The notes beneath the pieces are model-generated. The model was not told the DNA's origin. It saw only the letters and a program-made list of their open reading frames with translations, and did not search any database. A DNA stretch of 64,000 bases from Arthrobacter_M sp030063245 (lineage in GTDB: Bacteria > Actinomycetota > Actinomycetes > Actinomycetales > Micrococcaceae): positions 3,410,001 through 3,474,000 of the forward strand of contig NZ_CP180316.1 in the NCBI RefSeq assembly GCF_051131705.1, written 5' to 3'. Shown here piece by piece: positions 37,239 to 46,845 of this stretch (within the stretch, counting starts at the first letter, position 1; each line of letters begins with the position of its first letter). The position numbers and the translations under genes are program-made.

Positions 37239-38324
37239 ATGACCATCGCTGAACGCCCGTGGCTCAACCGCCTGCAGCCCTACCAGCCGGGGAATCGAGC
37301 CCCGATCGCGGACGGATCAATGGCATCGAATGAATCCCCCTTGGGAGCCAGTCCTGATGTCGCGGCGGCAATCTGCGGTGCGCTGGCGCAAGCACATCGT
37401 TACCCCGACCCGCTGGCGCAGGAATTGACGTCAGAGCTGGCGTCGCTGCATCACGTTGCCCCGGACCAGATCCTCATCGGCAATGGTTCCGATGAGCTGA
37501 TCTTCCTGCTCGCCTCGGCCTACCTTGCCCATGGAGGCCATGCCGTCTGCGCAGCACCCCCGTATCAGATCGACAGGATCAGTACCTATGCGGTAAACGC
37601 CCGCCTGACACAGGTGCCGTTGCGCGATTGGGCGCATGATCTGGAAACGATGGCTGCCGTTGACGCGGATATCGCCTATGTGGTTAACCCGCACAATCCG
37701 ACGGGAACGGTGTGCACACCGGCGGGGATCCGCAAATTCGTGGCACGAAGCCCGGCGCGGCTCGTGGTCATTGATGAGGCGTATATCGATTTCACCGACG
37801 ATCCGAACACCCAAACTGCCATCCCGCTCGTGTCGGGCGGAGGGGTTGCCGTCCTGCGGACCTTCTCCAAGATTCACGGGCTGGCCGGCCTGCGGGTGGG
37901 CTACCTGGTGGCGGAGCAGGACGTCATCGCGACGCTACAAAAGATCCGGCCGCCGTTTTCGGTCAGCTCTGTGGCACAGGCTGCCGCCCTGGCGGCTCTG
38001 CGGGACCCCGCGCACCAGCTCGCCGTGCGCGAACACACGCTGCGTATCCGCGCCGAAATGGTCCTCCTGCTTGAACAGACCGGTTACCCGGTTATCCCGT
38101 CCCAGGCGAACTTTCTCCTCGTCCAGACTCTTGACGAGACGGAGTTCGTCTCAGCCGTGCTCCGGCATGGAATCTCGGTGCGCCCGGGAAGCAGCCTGGG
38201 CCTACCCGGAACCGTGCGGATCAGCGTGCCTACCCAGCGCGGGCTGGAACTGCTGCGAGGAGCCCTGCCTCCCGTCCGAGAACTGCTACAACCGACCGCC
38301 GCCGCTGCCAGCGGCCTTGTTTAG
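37239..38324 (+). CDS. HisC-like pyridoxal-phosphate aminotransferase
   Basis: A 361-residue class I/II aminotransferase of the HisC/aromatic type: NPHNPTGTV (150-158), VVIDEAYIDF, and the PLP lysine K211 in TFSKIHGLAGLRVGY; the C-terminus has VRISVPTQRGLELL. No other histidine gene is nearby, so an aromatic or side role is more likely than histidine synthesis. It may interconvert the 2-oxoacid made by the oxidases with an amino acid. It ends 10 bp before the Rieske oxygenase. Confidence 0.88.
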   Translation: MTIAERPWLNRLQPYQPGNRAPIADGSMASNESPLGASPDVAAAICGALAQAHRYPDPLAQELTSELASLHHVAPDQILIGNGSDELIFLLASAYLAHGGHAVCAAPPYQIDRISTYAVNARLTQVPLRDWAHDLETMAAVDADIAYVVNPHNPTGTVCTPAGIRKFVARSPARLVVIDEAYIDFTDDPNTQTAIPLVSGGGVAVLRTFSKIHGLAGLRVGYLVAEQDVIATLQKIRPPFSVSSVAQAAALAALRDPAHQLAVREHTLRIRAEMVLLLEQTGYPVIPSQANFLLVQTLDETEFVSAVLRHGISVRPGSSLGLPGTVRISVPTQRGLELLRGALPPVRELLQPTAAAASGLV

Positions 38325-38334
38325 AGGAGAGTCC

Positions 38335-39363
38335 ATGTTCATCAAGAATGCCTGGTACGTCATCGCTTCATCTGACGAAGTTGTCCACGAACCGATGAAG
38401 CGCACCATACTCGGAGACGACGTCGTGCTCTACCGAAAGCGCGACGGCGCCGTCGTCGCCCTTGACGACCGGTGCGCCCACCGCGCATACCCACTCTCGG
38501 CAGGCCGGCTCGTCGGCGACAACATCCAGTGCGGCTACCATGGGTTCGAATACAATTGCGCCGGAATCTGCGTCCGGGTGCCGGCTCAGGAGCGTATCCC
38601 GGAACGTGCGGTAGTACAGGCCTTTCCCGTCGTTGAAGCTCACCGCTGGGTGTGGATATGGATGGGGGATCCGCAAAAAGCCGCGGCGGTTCCCGTGCCT
38701 GATACCCACTGGATGACGGATCCGGCCTGGGACCGGGTGACCCACATCAGGCTCTTCCACAGCAGCGCGGATTTGATCCATGACAATTTACTGGACCTGA
38801 CCCATGAAAGTTTCCTGCACCAGTCCACCATCGGCGATGAGGCCGTCTACGAAAACGGCATCACCGTGGAAGTTGAGGCCCAGACGGTCAGCGTCGACCG
38901 ATGGATGCCAGGGTGCCACCCGTCGCCACTGTTTGAAAAGGCCACGGGGTTGACTTTGGTAGACCGCTGGCACACGACCGAATTCCAGATCCCCAGCCTG
39001 CACGTAATCCACGCCGGTGTGGTGGAGCCAGGCGGCCGCCGTGAAGACGGGCATCTGCTCACTGTGCTCAATGCCATTACTCCGGCAACCGAGAACACCG
39101 CGTGGTACTTCTACGCATTCTGCCGCGACTTCGCCGTTGGTGACGAGGCGATGAACGAGCTGCTCCAACAAAGCCTGGGCGAAGTCTTGACCGAGGACGA
39201 AGACGCCTTGGCTCTGCAGCAGGAGCGAATGGAAACCCGTCCCGCACGTCTTCCGGATGTGCTAATCGCCCAAGATGCCGGGGTCGCCAAGGCCCGAAGG
39301 ATCCTGGCGCGGATGCTGGCGGCAGAAGCCAAGGAATTGGCCAATGCGGGGCAGCTGCCGTGA
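38335..39363 (+). CDS. Rieske [2Fe-2S] oxygenase, VanA/O-demethylase type
   Basis: A 342-residue oxygenase subunit starting MFIKNAWYVIASSDEVVHEP after AGGAG. Rieske ligands: C47, H49 in DRCAHRA and C66, H69 in IQCGYHG. Mononuclear iron site: DNLLDLTHESFLH with H157 and H162. This matches vanillate-O-demethylase-type monooxygenases. No ferredoxin/flavin reductase (VanB) gene is next to it, so a reductase from elsewhere is needed. Substrate could be an aryl ether or N-methyl compound. Confidence 0.85.
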   Translation: MFIKNAWYVIASSDEVVHEPMKRTILGDDVVLYRKRDGAVVALDDRCAHRAYPLSAGRLVGDNIQCGYHGFEYNCAGICVRVPAQERIPERAVVQAFPVVEAHRWVWIWMGDPQKAAAVPVPDTHWMTDPAWDRVTHIRLFHSSADLIHDNLLDLTHESFLHQSTIGDEAVYENGITVEVEAQTVSVDRWMPGCHPSPLFEKATGLTLVDRWHTTEFQIPSLHVIHAGVVEPGGRREDGHLLTVLNAITPATENTAWYFYAFCRDFAVGDEAMNELLQQSLGEVLTEDEDALALQQERMETRPARLPDVLIAQDAGVAKARRILARMLAAEAKELANAGQLP

Positions 39364-39845
39364 GGCTGGTCTTGAGGGCAGGGTCCCATCGCGAGGTTGC
39401 CGACGGGGCCCTGGAAGTGGCCGCCTCCCCCGACACGCCGCGCCGGGAACGGTGGCAATGGGACATCCGCGTGTTTGAAGCCGCCACCGCGCCGAATGGA
39501 AGTCAGCGCCAGGGCGTTCCGGTCAGCGCCAACCTTGGGCGTGGCGATGGCTCGGCATCGCGCATCGAGGTGCACGCCGACGCGGCACTGGTCCGTCCGG
39601 AAATTCAGGTACGTAGCGTCGGCACCGGCTTCGACGTCGAACGAGAGTTGCAGGAGGTGGTGGCCGTCATCGTCGGATCCGGCTCGGCGCTGGCCGAAGG
39701 CCGTCACCGGCTTCGCGAATTGGATGCGCTCATTTTGGAGGGCGATGATCCATACTTCCTGCGGATCGAGCCAGGGTCTGACATCGATGCCACCGTCGCC
39801 GTGATTCGACTCAAGGGCACCGGCTCCATCGGCTGGGTGCCCTGA
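39360..39845 (+). CDS. Uncharacterised 161-residue protein coupled to the Rieske oxygenase
   Basis: A GTG at 39360 overlaps the oxygenase stop by four bases, which indicates translational coupling. The protein is rich in beta-type segments and ends LALILEGDDP-like (DALILEGDDPYFLRIEPGSD), VAVIRLKGTGSIGWVP. This is faintly like HutD/cupin-type proteins, but I cannot assign a family. No signal peptide or TM. Its coupling suggests a role with the oxygenase. Confidence 0.6.
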   Translation: MRLVLRAGSHREVADGALEVAASPDTPRRERWQWDIRVFEAATAPNGSQRQGVPVSANLGRGDGSASRIEVHADAALVRPEIQVRSVGTGFDVERELQEVVAVIVGSGSALAEGRHRLRELDALILEGDDPYFLRIEPGSDIDATVAVIRLKGTGSIGWVP

Positions 39846-39866
39846 GCGGCGCCCCGAGCGGCCTAT

Positions 39867-41180
39867 TTAGGCGCGTCCTTTGAGGATGAGGTGCCAGTAG
39901 ACCCGAGGGAGAATATTGCGCTCCAGGATCCAGGTGGAATGGTGCTCCTTCATGCTGCCTTTCCACGGCAACGTCGGTTTGGGCCTGTGCAGGTGGTCGA
40001 ATTCGGCGAAGACCACCGTGGACCGGGAAACGGTGAAGGGCGTCGCGGAGTAATGGTTGTACTTATGGCGGGGGGCCCTTCCCTTGCTGGCGGCCTTGAG
40101 ATTTTTCGCCAGGGCCAGTGTCTGTTTCCGCAGGGATGCGCCCGACTTGAAGTTCTTGGTGCCGGCTGCGTCACCAAGAGACCAGATGTCCCGGTAGCGA
40201 CTGTGCTGCAGGGTTTCCGGGTTTACGTCCACAAAGCCGCCCGGATCCCCGGGGCGGGTCAGGCCACTGGTCCGAAGCCAGTCCGGTGCCACCTGAGGGG
40301 GCACCCCATGAAGCAGATCGTAGCGAAGGACCTCGCTGCCTGCTGCCACTGATTCGGCCCGGGCGGCCGGATTGGTCACCGGTGAGATCGTCACAGCTGA
40401 GATCGTTACCGTTTGCGCGGCGCCGTCAACGTCTGTGACCTCACTGCTGCAGCGCAGCTCCACCCCATACTCGGCGATCTTCCGATTCAATTCCTGGTCC
40501 ACCACGTCCACTCCGTAGACGGTGGGAGTCGGCACCACCGTGACCACGCGGATATCGTCGAGGACACCTTCCTGCCGCCAGTAGTCGCAGGCAAGGTACA
40601 TGATTTTCTGGGTGGCCCCATCACACTTCACTGTCCCGGACGGCATGGTGAAAACGGCCGTCCCGCGCTGGAGTCCGCGGACAAGGTCCCACGTCTTCGG
40701 GGCCAGCTCGAACACCTAGTTGGACGACGCGGAGGGAGTGCTCATCGCCTCGGCTAAGCCCGGCACCGCATCCCAGTCCAACCGCATGCCCGGGCAGATG
40801 ACCAGCTGACGGTAGGCCAGCATCGTCCCCGAGGCGAGTTGGACGGTTTGCGCGTCCGGTGCGATATCCACGGCCGCGTCGCGAATCCAACGCACACCCT
40901 TGGGCATGACGTCAGCCTGCGGCCGCACAGCCTCTTTCGCCCGCGCCGTTCCGCCGCCGATGTGAGAGAACAGCGGTTGATACAGGTGCCTGTCGCTGGG
41001 CTCGACGATAACGATGTCCCTGAATCCGTATCGGTGCAGCCGCGCGGCCAGCGAGATGCCGGCGTTCCCGCCACCGATGATGACGACGTCATGGTCTTCG
41101 GCTCCATCGCTCCCCGGGACGGCCGGTGACCCCGCTGCAGGATCAACATCAAGTGTGCTTGACCAGTAACTGGAAGCCAT
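39867..41180 (-). pseudogene. Sulfide:quinone oxidoreductase-like flavoprotein with in-frame TAG
   Basis: From the ATG at 41180 (GGGAGAA upstream), the frame reads the FAD motif DHDVVIIGGGNAGISLAARL, then VICPGMRLDWDAVPG and PSASSN, TAG at 40716-40718, and continues in frame VFELAPKTWDLVRGLQRGTA to ILKGRA at 39867. SQR-type enzymes have SNY at this point, so a Tyr codon became TAG. Everything else is intact (437 codons including the stop). The downstream part lacks an FAD site and cannot work alone. Convergent with the gene ending at 39845. Confidence 0.75.
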
Positions 41181-41375
41181 GGGTATTCTCCCTTGTGAGT
41201 CAGTCTGCCGCATATCCGTCGAGCCTACGTGAGGATCGGCAGCGGCAGAAGTGCGGGACGCCCGGAACGTCTGCGATGCGGCAGCAACTTTCAAGCCTGC
41301 TGGATGCCGCTGACTCCAAGGCAGCGCGCCGCGGACGACCGTTTCCGCACCGAACCGGAGCGAAATCTGCCGTGC

Positions 41376-41765
41376 TCAGGCAACGACCGGGCCGCCCGCT
41401 ACGTCGAGTGTTGTGCCGCTGATCCAGTTTGAGCCGTCGGAAGCCAGGAACAGCGCGGCGTCAGCGACGTCGTCGGGGGTTCCGAGGCGTTGAAGAAAGT
41501 GGTGGTGAGGTTGGCGTCGATCGAGGCGCGCCACCCATCCCCGGTGATGTCCTCGACCGGCCCGGGAGGGATCGGGTTTCCTCCTGCGTTGGCGACAAGG
41601 ATGTCGATCGTCCCGAGATCGTCCTCGATGCCCGACCGCATGGCCTCGATCTGTGCGAAGTCAGTCAGATCGGCGACGACCGAGATTGCTTGCCCGCCCG
41701 TCGTCGTGATCTGCTCCCGAACTGCAACGGCGGCTTCGTAGTTGCGCCCATCCTCTCCTATTCCA
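41376..41765 (-). pseudogene. SDR fragment with internal deletion
   Basis: Two blocks of an SDR. One is REQITTTGGQAISVVADLTD to IDILVANAGGNPIPP (NAG motif), ending around FFN. After an internal deletion and frame change comes RLGTPDDVADAALFLASDGS and the usual end GTTLDVAGGPVVA with its stop at 41376. The YxxxK active site and the N-terminal cofactor loop are missing. Confidence 0.8.
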
Positions 41766-41817
41766 ATGTTTGGTGACCAGGTCGTGAAGCGCAACCGACG
41801 GCCGGATCTACCCCTTG

Positions 41818-42759
41818 TCAGTGCGCGTCTGCCTGGGTCTCGGTCATCCTGATAGTCAGGGCCAGCGGGTCCACGGTTACCCGCAGGTGCGTTGCCTGGC
41901 CCAGGTGATCGCCGTCGAGCTGGAATTCCTGCGGGCGGTCTACGGTGATGTCCGCGGTTTTGCCCGTAAGGCTCCGCACCGACCGGTTGGTGGTTGTGTT
42001 TTTGCCTAAGATCCCCGCAATAACGCCGACCCAGCCAAACTTGCCGCGGGGGGCAAGTGTCAAGAGATCGAGGATGCCATCGGTGTTCACAGCCCCCGGA
42101 AAGATCTCCACCCCGCCCATCAACTTTCCGCAATTGCCCACCATGACACCCCGGACCTTGCGGTGGTTCTCGGCCTTGCCGTCAACGCTGATTCTGGCGG
42201 TCACCGGTTTCCCCGACAGATTGCGGATGCCGGACTCGACGTAGGCGAGCCAGCCCACGCGGTCCTTGAGGCCATCGACTGCGTCGGCCATGATGGATGC
42301 ATCGTAGCCCAGCCCGGCTGCGACGAGAAAAATCCGTCCCTGCTCCTCGTGGTCGACCATAGCCTGCACGACGTCGATCTTGGTCTCGGTACCGTGCAGA
42401 ACATTGCGGGCTGCGGTCACTGGGTCTGTGATGAAAATGCCGAGGTTGCGGGCCAGCAGGTTACCCGTTCCCAGCGGCACCAAACCCATGGCGGTATCCG
42501 TGCCGGCAAGGACCCCAGCGACACACCGGACGGTGCCGTCTCCGCCGGCGGCAATGACAACATCGACGCCGGCATCAAGGGCCTCCTTGGCCTGGCCACG
42601 GCCGGGATCGTCCTCGGTGGTTTCCAGCCACAGAGGCTCGGCCCAGCCAGCGTCCGCGCACAGCCGGAAGAATGTCGGTTTGAAATTCTCGCCCGGGGAC
42701 TTCGTCGTATTGATGACCACGGCGGCACGCCTGCCCCGCCGGGGATGGGTCTGTGCCAT
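41818..42759 (-). CDS. Diacylglycerol kinase-like lipid kinase
   Basis: A 313-residue protein of the DagK/YegS family, with AAGGDGTVRCVAGVLAGTDT and LVPLGTGNLLARNLGI (nucleotide-binding motifs) and the C-terminal beta-sandwich (NRSVRSLTGKTADITVDRPQ, EFQLDGDHLG). Likely phosphorylates a diacylglycerol or sphingoid-type lipid at the inner membrane. Starts at the ATG at 42759; no clear operon partner. Confidence 0.9.
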   Translation of the reverse strand: MAQTHPRRGRRAAVVINTTKSPGENFKPTFFRLCADAGWAEPLWLETTEDDPGRGQAKEALDAGVDVVIAAGGDGTVRCVAGVLAGTDTAMGLVPLGTGNLLARNLGIFITDPVTAARNVLHGTETKIDVVQAMVDHEEQGRIFLVAAGLGYDASIMADAVDGLKDRVGWLAYVESGIRNLSGKPVTARISVDGKAENHRKVRGVMVGNCGKLMGGVEIFPGAVNTDGILDLLTLAPRGKFGWVGVIAGILGKNTTTNRSVRSLTGKTADITVDRPQEFQLDGDHLGQATHLRVTVDPLALTIRMTETQADAH

Positions 42760-42931
42760 GTCGTCCTTGCATGTTGGGAATGTCGAGCAACACTGAATCC
42801 TAACCCGGAGGGACTCCTGCGTGGGGATGGGAAGCGAGCTTGGTTGGTGTCCCGGCTACCCCACTGGGCATGCGCTGTGCAGAGAATTCCGCATCGTCCG
42901 TGGATTTCCGCATCGTCCGTGCTCGCGGGTG

Positions 42932-43105
42932 TCAATGGTTTTCGGGGCCGTAGATGAAGGCTTTGGCGTGATTTTCCGCTTTTTTGAAGGCGTCGTTGCG
43001 CAGTGTGACGTCCTGACTCTGTTGGGATTCGATGTAGTCGGTGATTCCGGGGCGCAAAAGCCAGATATCGCCGGCCGGTGGCAGATAGAACAATGCGAAG
43101 GCCAT
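42932..43105 (-). CDS. Small protein of 57 residues downstream of the DnaJ-like gene
   Basis: An ATG at 43105, a few bases beyond the DnaJ-like stop at 43110, gives MAFALFYLPPAGDIWLLRPG, TDYIESQQSQDVTLRNDAFK and the end KAENHAKAFIYGPENH. The composition looks protein-like, unlike the other frames here. No family recognised. Possibly a third member of the small chaperone group Hsp20-DnaJ. A start upstream in the same frame cannot be excluded. Confidence 0.5.
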   Translation of the reverse strand: MAFALFYLPPAGDIWLLRPGITDYIESQQSQDVTLRNDAFKKAENHAKAFIYGPENH

Positions 43106-43109
43106 GCAC

Positions 43110-43469
43110 TCATTGAGATAAACCTCCTGGACGCTCCCACCGCAGTGGACCGACGATTATCTGGGGCTGCCCGGCCGCTGCTCCGGCCCTGGCCGGCCGC
43201 GCCCCGGACGAGCGACCCCGCGCTGCGCCTGTTACCTTGCGGCGGTGGTCATAGAGGGCCCTTTGCACCGGGTCGGCCAGGACAGCATGCGCGGCCATTA
43301 TTTCCTGCAGCGCCTTACCTTCAATGGCCGCATCGGCCGGCGTAGCCGGCAACGGGCGAGTGTCCGGATGATAGCGGCGCAGCAGGGACCTGTACGCGCG
43401 GCCGACTTCACCGGCGGTGACTTCCGGGCCGATGTGCAGCACGGCATAGAAATCCGGCAATCCCGACAC
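43110..43469 (-). CDS. DnaJ-like (J-domain) protein
   Basis: A 119-residue protein with a J domain at residues 5-70: FYAVLHIGPEVTAGEVGRAY, then the HPD motif in LLRRYHPDTRP and ADPVQRALYDHRRKV. No Gly/Phe or zinc-finger regions, so it is a minimal J-protein. It probably serves Hsp70 near the small heat-shock protein upstream. Confidence 0.85.
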   Translation of the reverse strand: MSGLPDFYAVLHIGPEVTAGEVGRAYRSLLRRYHPDTRPLPATPADAAIEGKALQEIMAAHAVLADPVQRALYDHRRKVTGAARGRSSGARPARAGAAAGQPQIIVGPLRWERPGGLSQ

Positions 43470-43523
43470 GATGGCTCACACTTCCTCTCGGTGTCGGTAG
43501 TGGGTGAACGTAGAGGATGGGGT

Positions 43524-43550
43524 GGTCCCCGGCCGTGGGGGCCGGGGACC
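43524..43550. other. GC-rich stem-loop between Hsp20 and the DnaJ-like gene
   Basis: GGTCCCCGGCC and GGCCGGGGACC form a perfect 11-bp stem around GTGGG. There is no T-tract on either side, so it is not a standard terminator. It may stabilise the hsp20 transcript end or attenuate read-through. Confidence 0.6.
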
Positions 43551-43698
43551 GTCGGGTGCGGGAGGCAACGCCAAGACCGTATTCGCTGCACGTGCGGCGC
43601 GCTGGCGTGGGTTTGAGACATCCGCCCGTCCTCATGCCGGCCTTTGCGTGGCCTTCCCGGCCTGGATAAACTCCTGGCTTTTCTTCCCGTCCCCGTGG

Positions 43699-44121
43699 TC
43701 AGGCCTTGATGGCCTGGCGGTCAGCGGCTTTGGTGGCGATGGAGATCTTGCGAGGCTTGGCCTGCTCCGCTACGGGGATGCGAAGTGCCAGCACGCCGGC
43801 GTCGTAACTGGCCTGGATGTTTTGGGTATCCAGGTTCTCGCCCAGTATCAGTTGGCGGCTGAACACCCCGCGCGGCCGTTCGGCGGCGAGCATCTCCTTG
43901 TTCCCGTCCAGAGCGGCACGTTCGGCCCTGACGGTGACCACGTTGCGTTCCACATCCAAATTGATCGACTCCGGACTGACGCCTGGCAGGTCAAACTCGA
44001 CTTCAAACATGTCGCCCTCACGCCACGCATCCATCGGCATGGCTGCCGGGCTAACCGCGGTCCCCAGCACCTGCTGGGCGAGCCGGTCGAGTTCACGGAA
44101 CGGATCTGTACGCATCAACAT
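43699..44121 (-). CDS. Small heat-shock protein (Hsp20)
   Basis: A 140-residue alpha-crystallin protein, DPFRELDRLAQQVLG N-terminus, alpha-crystallin domain EGDMFEVEFDLPGVSPESIN to VFSRQLILGENLDTQNIQAS and GVLALRIPVAEQAKPRKISI. Binds unfolding proteins in the cytoplasm. The ATG at 44121 has AGGAG upstream. Divergent from an HspR-like MerR gene, so stress control by that repressor is likely. Confidence 0.92.
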   Translation of the reverse strand: MLMRTDPFRELDRLAQQVLGTAVSPAAMPMDAWREGDMFEVEFDLPGVSPESINLDVERNVVTVRAERAALDGNKEMLAAERPRGVFSRQLILGENLDTQNIQASYDAGVLALRIPVAEQAKPRKISIATKAADRQAIKA

Positions 44122-44232
44122 GGCTATTCACTCCTTTACTGGTGCCACTTGATTTTTGATGTCACTTGATGCCATCTTTACTTGTTGTTTCCCCACCGCT
44201 ACCTATCGTGGCGGGTATAGATTTTTTATAAC

Positions 44233-44652
44233 ATGACTGGCACACTGGTGCAAGGGGTTTTTCGTGAATCGTCGTTTATGGGTGAACGCAGTCTGGGATT
44301 GGGGCGTAAGGTGACCGGGGATCCACAGGCGCGCGGCGTCTACGCCATCTCCGTTGCGGCTGAACTCGTCGAAATGGGTCAGCAGAACCTCCGCCTCTAC
44401 GAACGCAAGGGTCTTGTGGAGCCGGGACGCACCGAAGGGGGAACCCGTCGGTACAGCGACAACGACCTGGTGACCCTGCGACGCATCGCCGACTTGCTCG
44501 CTTTGGGACTCAACCTCTCCGGCATTCGACTGGTCCTGGCTCTGGAAGCGGAAAACAAGGTATTGCGGACAGAACTCTCACACCGTCCGGCGGGACCGGG
44601 CACCGAGCCGCGCACCACGGCCGGCCCGCGCCGCCAAACCCGCCGCCGCTAG
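44233..44652 (+). CDS. HspR-like MerR family regulator
   Basis: A 139-residue protein whose domain VYAISVAAELVEMGQQNLRL, YERKGLVEPGRTEGGTRRYS matches HspR, the MerR-type heat-shock repressor, followed by a short coiled region (LALEAENKVLRTELS) and a basic tail. The start is uncertain: 44233 is used, but 44278 is also possible. Opposite the hsp20 gene; direct repeats CACTTGAT at 44146 and 44163 lie in the shared promoter. Confidence 0.75.
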   Translation: MTGTLVQGVFRESSFMGERSLGLGRKVTGDPQARGVYAISVAAELVEMGQQNLRLYERKGLVEPGRTEGGTRRYSDNDLVTLRRIADLLALGLNLSGIRLVLALEAENKVLRTELSHRPAGPGTEPRTTAGPRRQTRRR

Positions 44653-44789
44653 CGATCCCGCGCAGGTGCGCGTCGCCCTGGGATCCAGCGATCCAAGGCG
44701 CCATGGCACTGATCTATCCCGGGTCGCGGGCGACCCCCCGGACCGCCACTGTCGCCGCCGGCATGGTGGCATGACAGGTCCTCCGCGAC

Positions 44790-45017
44790 GTGGCCGTCGT
44801 ATGGGCGGAAGGTCCCAACAACGAGCTCGAGCTGACCGGCGAGGTCTCCGGGACGTGGCGGCTGGGCCGGACGGGCGGCACTGCGGTGCGCGTCACTGCT
44901 GATGAAGTGGACTTCTGCCGCCGCCTTTCCGGACGCCCACCCGACACCGGGGTATCCCTGGAGGCCGGCGATGCGGACGTATTGGGCCTAGTGGAGGCCC
45001 TGCAAGTCCTGTTCTAG
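44790..45017 (+). pseudogene. C-terminal fragment of a mycothiol-dependent isomerase-like protein
   Basis: A 75-residue frame, GEVSGTWRLGRTGGTAVRVT, ADEVDFCRRLSGRPPDTGVS, resembles the C-terminal domain of TIGR03083/maleylpyruvate isomerase proteins (the segment ending in a 'dllllLaGR' motif). The DinB-like N-terminal domain is absent, so it cannot be functional. Confidence 0.55.
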
Positions 45018-45128
45018 CGCGAGCCCGTGTCGTCAGCCAGCAAGTACCGATTTGGGAACGTTGCGCACCGCTCTTCGGGGCGACCGACTGTGCCGCCGTC
45101 GTCAACCGTGTCTCGGCTCCCGGGCTCC

Positions 45129-46840
45129 TCAGTGGCGGGGCCGCCCCACCCACACCCCATGCAGCAGCGGAACCACCGAGACGATCATCAGCCCACTGCC
45201 GAGCACCGTGTCGTCGGCGCGGACCACGGAACCGGCGATGAGCAGGGCGCCGAAGATCAGTGCCGATCCCGACCGCTGCACCATCCGGTTAAGCCGTGCC
45301 ACCTGCCGCTCCAGGCGCGGGCTGGCCACCGACACGGAACCGTCCTCGATGCGGGTGACAAGCCCATCCAGGCGTTTGGACAGACGAAGGCTGACCCCGG
45401 CGGCCTCGAGCGCCTGCCGGGCCAGATCCTGAACGATGTTGCCGCGCTCATCACGCAGCAGCTGCGCCGCGTAGGGTTCAACCGAATCCCACAGATTGAA
45501 CCGGGCGTCCAGCGAGCTGCACACACCCGAGGTCAGCGACATCGCGCGGATAATGAGCAGGAAGTTCTCCGGCAACTGGAACGGCAACGAGCGAACCACG
45601 CCACCGAACTCCACCCCAAAATCACGGAACTCCCGCGGTCCACCTCGCGAAGCTCGGCGAAGCCCATCCCGCCGAACCGGGCGAAGAGGTGCGTCATCGC
45701 CCGCTCCAGCTCGGCAGTGTCGGCCGAGGGCACCAGCACACCAACGTCGCTGATCGCGCTCACCAAGCCCTTACCGTCACGCGAGGCGGCCGCGATCAGC
45801 AGCTTCCGCAGGCCGCTGCGCGTGCCGGGCGGAACCTCGCCCATCATGCCGAAGTCGATGAACGTCAGCTTCCATGGGTGGTCTTCGGATGAACCGGTGC
45901 CCGGGGTGATGAAGATATTTCCGGGGTGTGGATCGGCGTGGAAAAAGCCATTCGTGAACATTTGGTCGAACATCACCGACGCGAATACCGGGGCCACCTG
46001 CGCCGGATCGATGCCCGCCGCACGCAGTGTCTCCGAGTCCGTGATCTTGATGGCCGTGACATCTTCCAGGGTAAGCACGCGTCGGGTGGTCCGCTCCCAG
46101 ACAACGCCGGGCACACTCACTCTGTCGTCGTCGGCGAATTCAGCGGCAAAGCGCTCGGAATGCGCCGCTTCCTGAAGGTAGTCGATCTCCTCGAGACTGG
46201 ACTGCGCGAACTCCTCGACCAAGGCGGGCATGTCGGCGCGGTTCGAGACGAGGCGCACGTGGCTGAGCCAGCCGCCAACCTTGCGCAACGCGGCCAGATC
46301 GACGTCGACAATCGCATCGATGCCCGGCCGCTGCACTTTCATCACCACGGACTCGAGTCCGGTATCGGCGGCATCGGCGGAACGAAGTTGTGCCCGGTGC
46401 GCCTGCCCGAGGGATGCAGCGGCGACGGGCGTCTGATCGACCCACGCGAACACCTTCTCCAGCGGCGCACGCAGCTCCGCCTCGGCGAGGGTGCGGATGG
46501 CCGGGAACGGGACGGCGGGCACCTCGTCCTGCAGTCCTGCCAGTTCGTCGGTGATTTCCGGCGGGAGCACATCGAGCCTGGACGAGAGAAACTGCCCGAC
46601 CTTGATCATCAGACCACCAAGGTCCACCGCGAGCACATGGAAGCGCTGTGCGAAGCGCCGCATCCGTTTGGTCCGGGTGCGTTCGGCAATCTTCACCAGC
46701 CCAACGCGGGGCAGGAAGAGCTCGAACCACCAGGTGACGGCAAGATGCCACGCGGCGAAGCGCAGGATGCGGCGGTAACGGGCACGGGTGTCCCCTGCGC
46801 CGGGTACCGGATCTGCCCGGTCCCGACGAATCGACGTCAC
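45129..46840 (-). pseudogene. UbiB/ABC1 atypical kinase, single frameshift
   Basis: From a GTG at 46840, 5 nt past the PadR stop, runs an ABC1/UbiB kinase-like protein: GGLMIKVGQFLSSRLDVLPP, VVMKVQRPGID, GFFHADPHPGNIFITPG, FIDFGMMGEV. Near 45641, in AREVDRGSSV, one base is missing: the next frame reads EFGGVVRSLPFQLPENFLLI to the end, VLGSGLMIVSVVPLLHGVWV. Together they make a normal-length protein (about 570 residues) with a membrane tail, so the gene is either recently broken or mis-sequenced. Confidence 0.8.
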
Positions 46841-46845
46841 CCCCG

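Noticed and set aside
43524..43550. Terminator after hsp20
   Set aside because: Perfect stem but no T-tract on either strand, so reported only as a stem-loop.
44122..44232. HAIR element (HspR site CTTGAGT-N7-ACTCAAG)
   Set aside because: Only direct CACTTGAT copies are visible, not the inverted consensus, so no HspR operator is claimed.
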